A stretch of DNA of 21,848 bases from CAYMJK01 sp043101635 (GTDB lineage: Bacteria; Planctomycetota; Phycisphaerae; Phycisphaerales; UBA1924). Shown here one piece after another: positions 6,616 through 14,290 of this stretch. The DNA is taken from positions 1-21,848 of the forward strand of contig JBICIE010000285.1 in the NCBI GenBank assembly GCA_043101635.1. Reading direction: 5' to 3'. Numbering within the stretch: position 1 is the stretch's first letter; every line of letters starts with the position of its first letter. The position numbers and the translations under genes were made by a program. Below the pieces are notes generated by a model that did not search any database, was not told the origin of the DNA, and worked only from the letters and a program-made list of their open reading frames with translations.

Positions 6616-7989
6616 GTGAGCGACCTCTTCGCCGAACGACGCCAGCGCAAGCTGGATGCACAGGCCCCCCTGGCCCTGCGCATGCGCCCGCGCTCGCTGG
6701 AGGAGTTCGCCGGCCAGCGGCACATCCTCGGCGAGGGCAAGCTGCTGCGCCGCATGCTGGATGCCGACGTCATCACCAGCCTCATCCTCCACGGCCCCCC
6801 CGGGACGGGCAAGACCACGCTAGCCGAACTCATCGCCCAGTCCTCGCGCCGCGTCTTCGTGCGCGAGAACGCCGCCAGCGTGGGCGTCAAGCGCATCCGC
6901 GAGATCATCGAGGATGGCGCCCGCCGCCTCGCCGATGATGGCCCGCGCACGATCCTCTTCCTCGATGAGATCCACCGCTTCACTCGCGCACAGCAGGATG
7001 TCCTGCTCGGCGATGTCGAGCGCGGCGTGGTCACCCTCATCGGCGCCACCACCGAGAACCCGCTGTTCGCCTGCAACGCCGCCCTCGTCAGCCGCAGCAC
7101 CCTCTTCCGCCTCGAGCCGCTGACCGAGGACGACATCATCGCCGTGCTGCGCCGCGCCATCGCCGACCCCGAGCGCGGCTTCGGCGCGGCGCGCCTCACC
7201 GTCACCGACGACGCACTGAAGGTCTGGGCCATCAAGAGCGACGGCGACGCCCGGCGCGCCCTCACCGCCCTCGAAGTCGGCGTCCTCTCTGCGCGCGCAC
7301 GCCAGGGAGAGGACGCCGAGATTCTCATCGACCAGGCCGCGGCCGAAGACTCCATCCAGCAGAAGGCCACCGTCTACGACATGACCGGCGACCAGCACTA
7401 CGACGCCGCCAGCGCCCTGATCAAGAGCCTCCGCGGCAGCGACGCGGACGCCGCGCTCTACTGGCTCGCCTACATGCTCGAGGGCGGCGAGGATCCGCGC
7501 TTCATCGCCCGGCGCATGGCCATCCTCGCCAGCGAGGACATCGGCAACGCCGATCCGCGCGCCATCATGGTCGCTCAGGCCGCGTGGATCCTCGTCGAGC
7601 GCATCGGCATGCCCGAGGCCCGCATCACGCTCGCCCAGTGCGCCACCTACCTCGCCTGCGCGCCCAAGAGCAACGCCTCGTACGTCGCCATCGATGAGGC
7701 CCTCGCCGATGTCCGCGAGGGTCGCACGCTGCCCGTCCCCCTCTACCTGCGCGACAGCAACACCTCGCCGGTCGCCGGCGCCGAGGGCAAGGGCGTGCGC
7801 GTCCGCCAGTCCGGCGGCGAAAGCTACCAGTACAGCCACAGCGCCCCGGACGCCCTCTCCGGCCAGGACTACCTCGGCGTCGAGAAGAGCTACTACCGCC
7901 CCGCCGGCGCCGGCGTCGAGAAGGCCTTCGCCGAGAAGGTCGCCGAGGTCCGGCGGCGCCGGCGCGAGCGCTACGGCGGCGGGCCATGA
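6616..7989 (+). CDS. rarA: Replication-associated recombination protein A (RarA/MgsA), AAA+ ATPase
   Basis: The 457-aa protein has the full RarA layout. The N-terminal PLALRMRPRSLEEFAGQRHILG is followed by Walker A GPPGTGKT (60-67), Walker B ILFLDEIHRF (113-122) and sensor 1 TLIGATTENP (140-149). The SALIKSLRGSDADAALYWLAYMLEGGEDPRFIARRM block and the AQCATYLACAPKSNASY block are typical of the C-terminal tetramerisation region. RarA is a clamp-loader-like ATPase that acts at stalled forks with SSB. Length fits the family. The start is GTG at 6616, only eight bases after the stop of the LamG-like gene and without a visible Shine-Dalgarno; the leading SDLF residues match family N-termini. It overlaps the next gene by four bases (ATGA). 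Confidence 0.95.
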   Translation: MSDLFAERRQRKLDAQAPLALRMRPRSLEEFAGQRHILGEGKLLRRMLDADVITSLILHGPPGTGKTTLAELIAQSSRRVFVRENAASVGVKRIREIIEDGARRLADDGPRTILFLDEIHRFTRAQQDVLLGDVERGVVTLIGATTENPLFACNAALVSRSTLFRLEPLTEDDIIAVLRRAIADPERGFGAARLTVTDDALKVWAIKSDGDARRALTALEVGVLSARARQGEDAEILIDQAAAEDSIQQKATVYDMTGDQHYDAASALIKSLRGSDADAALYWLAYMLEGGEDPRFIARRMAILASEDIGNADPRAIMVAQAAWILVERIGMPEARITLAQCATYLACAPKSNASYVAIDEALADVREGRTLPVPLYLRDSNTSPVAGAEGKGVRVRQSGGESYQYSHSAPDALSGQDYLGVEKSYYRPAGAGVEKAFAEKVAEVRRRRRERYGGGP

Positions 7990-8594
7990 CCGGCGCCGCG
8001 GCGGACAAGCAGGAACTGCGCCGGCGCATGCGCGCCACCCTGCGCGCTGTTCCCGCCGACGAACTCTCCCGGGCCTCGCAGGCCATCTGTGCCCGGCTGG
8101 AGACCTGGGATCTGTTCGGGCGGGCCGGCGCCATCCTGCTGTTTCTCCCCCTGCCCGGCGAGCCGGATCTGGGCCCCCTGGCGGCGCGGTCCATCGGCGC
8201 CGGCCGGCGCATCTGCGTGCCTCGGGTGGACTGGGAGACCGGCGGGCTCGCCTGCGCCCGGATCCGCGATGTCCACACCGACGCCCCGCCGGGCCGGCGC
8301 GGCGTGCCGACACCCCACGCCGATCTCGATGCGGTTGCACTCGCCGAGATCGACTGCATCCTGGTTCCGGGCCTGTCGTTTGACCGCTTCGGCGGCCGGC
8401 TCGGGCGGGCCGGAGGCTTTTACGATCGCCTGCTGGCTGATCCGGCGCGCCGGGCGCCGGCGATCGGCGTGGCGCTGGAGGCGCAGGTCGTCGAGGCGGT
8501 GCCGCTGGAAGCGCACGATCAGCCGGTCGACGGGCTGGTCACCGAGTCGAATCTGCTGCTGTTCGAAGGATTCGGGCGGCGCCGGCCGATCTAG
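7986..8594 (+). CDS. 5-formyltetrahydrofolate cyclo-ligase
   Basis: This 202-aa enzyme converts 5-formyl-THF to 5,10-methenyl-THF using ATP. The signature GLSFDRFGGRLGRAGGFYDR (129-148) matches the family block G-x-x-FD-xx-G-x-RLG-x-G-x-G-x-YDR. One position that is usually Gly is Ala (A142). The N-terminal K8/R12-R14 basic helix (KQELRRRMRA) is the usual ATP-contact region, and LLFLPLPGEPDL (51-62) matches the substrate-side loop. The ATG overlaps the rarA stop (ATGA), implying translational coupling. A last-third segment (VVEAVPLEAHDQPVDGLVTE) is typical of the family. Known symbols vary (ygfA, fau, MTHFS), so none is given. Confidence 0.92.
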   Translation: MTGAAADKQELRRRMRATLRAVPADELSRASQAICARLETWDLFGRAGAILLFLPLPGEPDLGPLAARSIGAGRRICVPRVDWETGGLACARIRDVHTDAPPGRRGVPTPHADLDAVALAEIDCILVPGLSFDRFGGRLGRAGGFYDRLLADPARRAPAIGVALEAQVVEAVPLEAHDQPVDGLVTESNLLLFEGFGRRRPI

Positions 8595-8653
8595 CGAGAT
8601 GGGGCTTCGCGCCCCGCGGATCAACAGCACTCTGGATGCAGGAGCGAGGGCCG

Positions 8654-9826
8654 ATGCCGCTTCCCTCACAGGTATCTTCTGGTTCCGCCGGCGGGCGGAC
8701 TCGTCTCGGTCGACGCCGGCGCGCTGCCCGGCGCGGACCCCGGCTGGCCCTAGCGGGGCTGATCATCGGGGCCGGCGCCGCCGGCGGATGGTGGCTGATG
8801 CGTTCCAAGCCCAGCGAGGCCAAGGCCGGCGCCGAGGACGCGACGCTCGCGATCAACGGCGAGCAGTTCGAGGCCAAACCACCCGCCCCGGCCCCGTACG
8901 AACTGACCCAGCGCCGCGGGGCCGCCGCGCTGCAGACCGAAACCGAGGACCGCGCCGAGGAGGATGTACTGCCTCCGAAGCCCGTGCCCGAGCCCGCGCT
9001 GGCGACGCCGACGACCGCCCGGCCTGCCGCGGCCCGGACCACCGGCGCCGAGGTGCAGGCCCTGGTGCAGGTGGCCGAGGAGAAGCTCCAGGGGAACGAC
9101 CCGGTCGCCGCCCGGCGGCTGTTCAACGACGCCCTGCGCCACCCGCAGGCGACGGAGGCCGACCGGCGGTCCATCCGCTCGCAGATGTCGGCCATCAACG
9201 AAGACCTGGTCTTCAGCCCGCGCCTGCTCCCCGGCGACCCGCTGGTGGAGCGGTACGTGATCCAGTCGGGTGACCGGCTGAGCGACCTGGCCACCGAACT
9301 CGGCCTGGCGACCGATTACCGGTTCATCGCCCGGGTCAACCGGCTGAGCAGTGCCGACCGCATCAGCGTCGGCCAGACGATGAAGCTGGTGCGCGGGCCG
9401 TTCCATGCCATCGTCGACAAGAGCGAATTCCGCATGGACCTGTACGCCGGCCCCGGCGAGAACCCGGGTGACTGGATTTACATCACGTCCAGGCCCGTTG
9501 GTCTGGGCGAGAGCGGCGCGACCCCGACGGGTGTTTTCGTCGTGCGGCGCGAGAGCAAGCTGATCAACCCGGTCTGGACCAACCCGCGCACCGGCGAGAT
9601 GTACGACGCCGACGACCCGGACAACCCCATCGGCGAGCGCTGGATCGGCCTGCGCGGCCTCGCCGACGCCGCGGCGTTCGCCGGCTACGGCATCCACGGC
9701 ACGATCGAGCCCGAGAGCATCGGCCAGGAGCGCTCCATGGGCTGCGTCCGCATGCTGGCCGAAGATGTCGAACTGGTCTATGAAATGCTGGCCGAGGACG
9801 TCAGCTACGTGCACATTGTGCCGTGA
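8654..9826 (+). CDS. LysM domain L,D-transpeptidase (YkuD family)
   Basis: The start chosen is ATG 8654, with AGGAG nine bases upstream (8640-8644); an ATG at 8636 lies just ahead of that Shine-Dalgarno. The 390-aa protein has an Arg-rich cytoplasmic N-terminus, a membrane anchor (31-48, LALAGLIIGAGAAGGWWL), a Pro/Ala-rich linker (about 75-130), a short helical TPR-like stretch (133-185), a LysM domain (about 200-246, YVIQSGDRLSDLA to VGQTMKLV) and a YkuD catalytic domain (about 250-390). The active-site pattern is HGT (348-350) then SMGCVRM (361-367), with nucleophile C364. Such enzymes cross-link peptidoglycan stems (3-3 bonds) or attach proteins. Its presence implies a peptidoglycan wall, relevant for a planctomycete. 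It sits 59 bases after the cyclo-ligase gene, in the same direction. Confidence 0.92.
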   Translation: MPLPSQVSSGSAGGRTRLGRRRRAARRGPRLALAGLIIGAGAAGGWWLMRSKPSEAKAGAEDATLAINGEQFEAKPPAPAPYELTQRRGAAALQTETEDRAEEDVLPPKPVPEPALATPTTARPAAARTTGAEVQALVQVAEEKLQGNDPVAARRLFNDALRHPQATEADRRSIRSQMSAINEDLVFSPRLLPGDPLVERYVIQSGDRLSDLATELGLATDYRFIARVNRLSSADRISVGQTMKLVRGPFHAIVDKSEFRMDLYAGPGENPGDWIYITSRPVGLGESGATPTGVFVVRRESKLINPVWTNPRTGEMYDADDPDNPIGERWIGLRGLADAAAFAGYGIHGTIEPESIGQERSMGCVRMLAEDVELVYEMLAEDVSYVHIVP

Positions 9827-9833
9827 GAGAAGC

Positions 9834-9868
9834 GATCAGGGATCAGGGATCGGGAGTCGGGGATCGCG
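9834..9868 (+). repeat. Degenerate heptamer tandem tract (GATCAGG family)
   Basis: Five consecutive seven-base units start eight bases after the L,D-transpeptidase stop. Units one and two are GATCAGG, and units three to five are one- to three-base variants (GATCGGG, AGTCGGG, GATCGCG). A related tract on the opposite strand occurs at 17332-17366. No coding role is apparent. Confidence 0.75.
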
Positions 9869-9908
9869 GTGTGCCACGAGTCGCAGGGCGCTTCCCCTAC
9901 GCTTCGGC

Positions 9909-10949
9909 ATGCGAGCCATCGTCTGCACGAAGCAGGGCGACCCTGTCGCCCCGAACATCGAGTACATCTCGGACTGGCCGGAGGCGTCAGAGCCCGGGCC
10001 GGGGGAAGTGCGCCTTCGGACGCTTGCCAGCGCGCTGAACCAGATGGACCTGTGGGTGGGGCGCGGCGTGCCGGGGCTGACGCTGGAGTATCCGCGCATC
10101 AGCGGGTGCGACGCGTGCTGCGAGGTCGAGGCGGTCGGGCCCGGCGTGGACGCGGCGTGGGTCGGGCGGCGCGTGATCGTCAACGCGGCGACGCGCGTGG
10201 CGCAGCCGGCGCGACCGGGCGATCCGCCGGCATCGACGCTGGCGCCGCAGTATGAGCTGATCGGCGAGCAACAACACGGGATGCTGCGGGAGCGCTTCTG
10301 TGCGCCCGCGGCGCACCTGGCGGAAGTAGGGGGCGTCGAGCCGGCGGAAGCGGCGGCGTTCGGGCTGTGCGCGCTGACGGCTTGGTCGATGATGATGACC
10401 AAGGGGCAGTTGCGCCCGGGCCAGAGCGTGCTGATTACCGGGATCGGCGGCGGGGTGGCGACCAGCGCGCTGGCGATCGCGAAGCACTTCGGGTGCCCGG
10501 TGGCGGTCACGAGCCGGCATCAGTGGAAGCTGGACAAGGCGACCGAACTCGGCGCTGACTGCGCGATTCTCGATCATGGCGGCGACTGGTCCCGGCAGGT
10601 GCGGGCGTGGACCAACAAGCGCGGCGTGGACATGGCGGTGGATTCGGTGGGCAAGGCGACGCATCTGCCGTGCATCAAGAGCCTGGCGCGCGGCGGCGCC
10701 TACGTCTGCTGCGGCGCCACCAGCGGTCCGGACGCCACCACCGATCTGGCCCGGCTGTTCTGGAATCAGCTTCGCCTGCTCGGGTCGACGATGGGATCCA
10801 ATGAGGAGTTCGGTGAGGTCGCAGCCCTGCTGCGCGCCGGCGCGCTGCGCCCCGTCGTCGACCAGGTCTTCGACGCCGCGGACGCCGGCAGCGCCTACGA
10901 GCGGCTGGAGGCGGGCGAGCAGTTCGGCAAGATCGTGATTCGCTGGTAG
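9909..10949 (+). CDS. Zinc-independent quinone oxidoreductase-like MDR protein
   Basis: The 346-aa product belongs to the medium-chain dehydrogenase/reductase superfamily. It has an N-terminal GroES-like domain (PGPGEVRLRTLASALNQMDLWVGRG, ISGCDACCEVEAVGPGV) and a central Rossmann domain with nucleotide-binding GIGGGVAT (178-185). Family blocks KATELGADCAIL and GVDMAVDSVGKATHLPCIKSLARGGAYVCCGATSG follow. The usual GHE zinc motif is replaced by GCDACCE, and the four-cysteine structural zinc lobe is absent, so a quinone-oxidoreductase or enoyl-reductase type using NADPH is likely rather than an alcohol dehydrogenase. The frame is open further upstream to 9765, but residues before this ATG are repeat-derived, and MRAIVCTKQGDP is a canonical N-terminus. 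It is separated from the previous gene by the heptamer tract and ends in the hairpin at 10949-11001. Confidence 0.88.
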   Translation: MRAIVCTKQGDPVAPNIEYISDWPEASEPGPGEVRLRTLASALNQMDLWVGRGVPGLTLEYPRISGCDACCEVEAVGPGVDAAWVGRRVIVNAATRVAQPARPGDPPASTLAPQYELIGEQQHGMLRERFCAPAAHLAEVGGVEPAEAAAFGLCALTAWSMMMTKGQLRPGQSVLITGIGGGVATSALAIAKHFGCPVAVTSRHQWKLDKATELGADCAILDHGGDWSRQVRAWTNKRGVDMAVDSVGKATHLPCIKSLARGGAYVCCGATSGPDATTDLARLFWNQLRLLGSTMGSNEEFGEVAALLRAGALRPVVDQVFDAADAGSAYERLEAGEQFGKIVIRW

Positions 10950-11001
10950 GCCGGCAAGGCGCACGCAAAGCGCCCTCGATCTTCGAGGGCGGGCGCCGGC
11001 C
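10949..11001. terminator. Nested inverted repeat between convergent genes (likely bidirectional terminator)
   Basis: A perfect 8-bp stem (GCCCTCGA at 10972-10979, TCGAGGGC at 10983-10990, 3-base loop) sits inside an outer perfect 7-bp pair (GGCCGGC at 10949-10955, GCCGGCC at 10995-11001). It lies between the ends of the oxidoreductase and HesB-like genes, which face each other. There is no T-run, so it is at best a structure-dependent terminator. Confidence 0.6.
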
Positions 11002-11040
11002 AGCGTGAAGCAGCAGGCAGGGCAGGACGCCCCGTGCCAC

Positions 11041-11304
11041 TCAGGACAGCTTGATCTGCACGCCCTGCGCGGTCTGCTCAACATCCATCGTCCGACCATC
11101 GAGCTGATCGGCGATGGCGGGTTCGATGACCAGCACGGTGCGCCCGTCGTGGTCGAAGGACGCATCCTCTTCCTTGGGCATGTCGGGGGCGAGGCCGAGA
11201 CCATTGGGCCCGGTCAAGAGCCGAACACTCTGATCTTGAGGGATGTTGTTCTCGTCGAGAATGGTGGCCAGGTGGGCTTTGGCAGCGTCGGTGACGGTCA
11301 GCAT
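11041..11304 (-). CDS. HesB/IscA-like protein lacking all cysteines
   Basis: The start is ATG 11304, supported by GGAGG six bases upstream on the reverse strand; a longer frame to 11337 lacks this. The 87-aa product follows the HesB/IscA (A-type Fe-S carrier) pattern: LTVTDAAKAHLATIL at the start, VRLLTGPNGLGLAPDMPKEEDASFDHDGRTVLVIEP in the middle, and QLDGRTMDVEQTAQGVQIKL at the end. True A-type carriers use three conserved cysteines to hold an Fe-S cluster; this protein has none. It is therefore probably a structural relative with another role, as seen in other cysteine-free members of the family. No other isc/suf gene is nearby. It stands alone on the minus strand, convergent with the oxidoreductase gene. 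Confidence 0.78.
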   Translation of the reverse strand: MLTVTDAAKAHLATILDENNIPQDQSVRLLTGPNGLGLAPDMPKEEDASFDHDGRTVLVIEPAIADQLDGRTMDVEQTAQGVQIKLS

Positions 11305-11348
11305 GATTCGCCTCCATGCGAGGCGCACGACCACCATCTGGAGCGGCC

Positions 11349-11366
11349 GAGACGCCTCAGCGTCTC
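11349..11366. other. Small perfect inverted repeat upstream of the HesB-like gene
   Basis: GAGACGC (11349-11355) and GCGTCTC (11360-11366) form a 7-bp stem around a 4-base loop, 45 bases upstream of the HesB-like start. It could be an operator or a leader hairpin. Apart from this, the 317-base interval 11305-11621 between the divergent HesB-like and permease genes holds no ORF with coding character. It must contain both promoters, but I see no clear -10/-35 pair. Confidence 0.35.
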
Positions 11367-11621
11367 AGGCACGCACGCCAGCAAAGCCACTCGCTTCGCG
11401 ACGAACGCGCAGCGGGTTGAAGTGAATGATAGCCGGCTCCGGCGGTGTGGCGGGCCTTTCTGACATATGCGGCTTCTGGAGTGTCGAGCTGCGTCAGTGG
11501 GGGTGTCGCGCAGCGCAACATGGGGACTGCATCCAGAACGCGCGGCGGCGATCCGCTGTGCACCGCTGCGCGGGCACGGCCCGGCGGGCGCCCGTCCAGC
11601 GACTACCCGTAGGATGACCCC

Positions 11622-13241
11622 ATGGCGGCGTCGACGCGGGCTGCGGGCGCGTGGACCGCTCCGGTCGTCGCCGGAGCCGTCGTGCTCGTCATCCTGGGCC
11701 CGGCGATCCTGTGGCCGGTTGCGTGGGCCGCGGCCCAGATCGGCGCCGGGCTCGCCCGCGACGGCCTTGGGGCCGCAGATGGTCCGGGGCTGAGTCCGAG
11801 GTCTCTGGCGATGACGCTCGGGGTCGCCCTGCTCATCGGGGCGCTGGCGGCAGCGCTGGCCCTGCCGGTTGCGTGGGTCATCGGCCGGCGCGGGCGCTGG
11901 GTGGGGCTGCTGATGGCCCCGCTGCTGCTGCCGAGCTACCTGGTGTACAGCGCGTGGGATCTGCTGCGGGCGCCGGGATCGTCGCTCGGCGACTGGCTCG
12001 CGGCCGGTCCCGCGTGGCGCTCTGTATGGGCGGGCTATCTGATGGCGGTGGGAGGGATGGCGCTGTGGGCGTGGCCGATCGCGGCGATCCCGCTTGCCGC
12101 GGGCGTGCGTCATCTCGGCGCGGGCCCGCTGGAGGCGAGCCGGCTGGAGATGCGCAGCGGCGTGCGCGCCGGCGCGCTCATCATCAGTCAGTTGCGCCGG
12201 CCGATCCTGTGCGCGGTGGCGCTGGTGACGCTTGTGGCCCTTGGTTCGGCCGTCCCGCTGCACCTGGCCCAGGTTCCGACCTACGCCATCGAGCTGTGGC
12301 GCATGCTCGATGAGACCCCGGCGGCGCAGGCGTGGCGCATCTGGCTGGCTTCCTGGCCGCTGGTCCTCATCGCCGCGGCCGGCGCAGCGCTACTGGTGGC
12401 GGTGGCTCACAGGGCGGAGGGATCGCATCGCCCGCTGGCGCACGAGCCCAGCGCGGGGCTGGGGCCGCGACTGGGGGCCTGGCTCATCTGGGCCATGGCC
12501 ACGCTCGTGCCGCTGGGGCTGCTGATCCGGGTCACCTCGCCGGCGGCAATCGGACGGTTCCTGGAGGAGATGCGAGCCCCGATCGTCTCCAGCGGGCTGG
12601 TGGCTTGCGGCGTGGGGGGCGCAGCGGCCCTGCTGGCCGGGGCGATCGCGGCCCTGGCCTCCGGCGGGGCCCGCGCCCGAGCCGTCGCGCTGGGCGCAGT
12701 TGCGATGACGGGCGGCGCCGCGTTGCTGCCGGGGGCCCTGATCGGCTCGATCACGCTGCGGGCGTGGTCCGGGGCCGGGGCGCTGGCGCCGGTGGCCGAC
12801 TCGCCGCTGATCGTGATCCTGGCCCATTTGATGCGGTTCGGCATCGTCGCGTCGCTGGCGGGGTGGTGGCTGGGCCGGATGGAGCCGCGCCAGCTTGCCG
12901 AACTGCGGGCCCTGGAGGGCGCCGGCCTCTGGGGGTGGCTGCGCTCGGCGGCGGTTCCGATGCTCCCGGGGCTGCTCGGGGCCGGCCTTTGCTGCAGCGC
13001 CCTGAGCTTCCACGAGATCGAGGCGGCGGTGATCGTGGCGCCCCCGGCCCTCGGGCAGAGCTTCCCGGGCGCCATGCTCGACTACCTCCACCGCACCTAT
13101 CTGGAGCGGCTGGGGGCCGGGGCGGTGCTGCTGATGCTGGCCGGGCTGGGCGCCGGGGGCGTCAGCGCGACCATTGCCTCCCGCCAGTTTTTGCCAAGGT
13201 TGAACCGCCGGGCTCCGGATCCGCATAACAGTCACGGATGA
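11622..13241 (+). CDS. ABC transporter permease, two fused permease modules (iron/thiamine FbpB/ThiP-like)
   Basis: The 539-aa protein has about twelve hydrophobic segments in two similar halves: about 15-40, 62-88, 93-110, 137-160, 195-213 and 243-262, then 285-304, 322-345, 354-378, 395-416, 450-470 and 497-520. Each half carries an EAA-like loop that would contact an ATPase subunit: LEASRLEMRSGVRAGALIIS (170-189) and LRALEGAGLWGWLRSAAVPM (428-447). Fused two-module permeases of this size are typical of Fe(III), thiamine and related importers. No ATP-binding or solute-binding gene is seen in this window, so it is an orphan or uses subunits coded elsewhere. AGGA nine bases upstream fits the ATG. 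It overlaps the next gene by four bases (ATGA). The substrate cannot be read from sequence. Confidence 0.8.
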   Translation: MAASTRAAGAWTAPVVAGAVVLVILGPAILWPVAWAAAQIGAGLARDGLGAADGPGLSPRSLAMTLGVALLIGALAAALALPVAWVIGRRGRWVGLLMAPLLLPSYLVYSAWDLLRAPGSSLGDWLAAGPAWRSVWAGYLMAVGGMALWAWPIAAIPLAAGVRHLGAGPLEASRLEMRSGVRAGALIISQLRRPILCAVALVTLVALGSAVPLHLAQVPTYAIELWRMLDETPAAQAWRIWLASWPLVLIAAAGAALLVAVAHRAEGSHRPLAHEPSAGLGPRLGAWLIWAMATLVPLGLLIRVTSPAAIGRFLEEMRAPIVSSGLVACGVGGAAALLAGAIAALASGGARARAVALGAVAMTGGAALLPGALIGSITLRAWSGAGALAPVADSPLIVILAHLMRFGIVASLAGWWLGRMEPRQLAELRALEGAGLWGWLRSAAVPMLPGLLGAGLCCSALSFHEIEAAVIVAPPALGQSFPGAMLDYLHRTYLERLGAGAVLLMLAGLGAGGVSATIASRQFLPRLNRRAPDPHNSHG

Positions 13242-14290
13242 TGCGCCCCGCGACACGGCGACTGGTCCTGGCGCTTGGCGCGGCCCTTGGGACGCTCCCG
13301 GCGGGCTGCGGGGGGCCGCCGCAGGCCGGCCAGCCGCTCCCGGACCCGGTCATCCTGGGCGAAACCGGGGCCAGCCCCGGGCAGTTCCTCAAGCCGCGGG
13401 CCATGGACGCGGCAGGCGGCTCGCTGTGGATCATCGACAAGACGGCCCGCATCCAGCGGCTGGATCCCGACAGCGGGGATCCGCTGAGCGTCTGGAGCAT
13501 GCCCGAGTCGGCGGCGGGCAAGCCCGTCGGCGTGACCGTGCTGGACCACGCCCTCGGGCCCGGGGGCGAAGTGATCGCGACCCGCGAGCGGCCGCTGGTG
13601 TTCGTCGCGGACACCCACTACCACCGGGTGCTGGTGTATCGGGCGCCGGCGCCGGGCGCCGATCAGCCCGAAGAGGTGGCCCGCTTCGGCGCCTACGGGC
13701 GCGAGGGGGGGCAGTTCATTTACCCCACGGATGTGGCGGTGCTGCAGGCGCCGGACGGGCGGGTCAGCCGGATCTACGTCGCCGAATATGGCGGCAACGA
13801 CCGCATCCAGATCTTCGATGACCGGTACCAGTTCATGGGCGCATTCGGCGCGTTCGGGGCTGGCGAGCATCCCGGGGAGGTGGTTTTCAACCGGCCGCAG
13901 TCCATCGACATCGATCCGGCCAGCGGCGAGCTGGTGGTGGCTGACGCCGGCAATCACCGCGTCGGTCGCTTCAGCCTCGAGGGGGACCTGAAGGGCTGGA
14001 CCGATGGCGGCGCGGGCGGCGCCGAGGCGCTGCGATACCCTTACGGCCTGCTGTGCGTTGGTGATGGGACCGCGCTGATCGCCGAATACGGGCGGAACCA
14101 GCTTCGACGCATCGATCTGGCTGACGGCCGGACCACCGGCGTCTGGGGCCGGCCCGGGCGCGAGCCGGGCGAGCTGAAGACGCCTTGGGCGGTGGCGATG
14201 ATCGGCCCCAGCGTGTACGTTCTGGACACCGGGCAGGACCGGGCCCAGCGGTTCCGGGCGGGGTTTCGGGCGCGGAGGAACACGCGTTGA
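13238..14290 (+). CDS. NHL-repeat beta-propeller lipoprotein
   Basis: The 350-aa protein has a lipoprotein signal with an LPAGC box and lipidated C24 (the -3 residue is Pro, slightly atypical). The body is made of NHL-type blades: GQFLKPRAMDAAGGSLWIIDK, GQFIYPTDVAVLQ..IYVAEYGGNDRIQIFD, GEVVFNRPQSIDID..ELVVADAGNHRVGRFS, YPYGLLCVGDGTALIAEYGRNQLRRID and GELKTPWAVAMIGPSVYVLDTGQDRAQRF. Together they form a five- or six-bladed propeller. These proteins usually act as periplasmic or surface binding scaffolds rather than enzymes. The ATG overlaps the permease stop (ATGA), so the two are translationally coupled. The propeller might replace the missing solute-binding partner of the transporter, which is inference only. 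It overlaps the next gene by TTGA. Confidence 0.85.
   Translation: MMRPATRRLVLALGAALGTLPAGCGGPPQAGQPLPDPVILGETGASPGQFLKPRAMDAAGGSLWIIDKTARIQRLDPDSGDPLSVWSMPESAAGKPVGVTVLDHALGPGGEVIATRERPLVFVADTHYHRVLVYRAPAPGADQPEEVARFGAYGREGGQFIYPTDVAVLQAPDGRVSRIYVAEYGGNDRIQIFDDRYQFMGAFGAFGAGEHPGEVVFNRPQSIDIDPASGELVVADAGNHRVGRFSLEGDLKGWTDGGAGGAEALRYPYGLLCVGDGTALIAEYGRNQLRRIDLADGRTTGVWGRPGREPGELKTPWAVAMIGPSVYVLDTGQDRAQRFRAGFRARRNTR

Noticed and set aside
5003..8340. Long minus-strand frames (5003-6661 and 6820-8340) opposite the LamG protein, rarA and cyclo-ligase genes
   Set aside because: These are GC-driven shadows. The plus-strand frames have clear family motifs, and the minus ones are low-complexity Gly/Ala/Val/Arg.
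9765..9908. Upstream extension of the oxidoreductase gene to an ATG at 9765
   Set aside because: The extra 48 residues overlap the end of the L,D-transpeptidase gene and translate the heptamer tract; ATG 9909 gives the normal family N-terminus.
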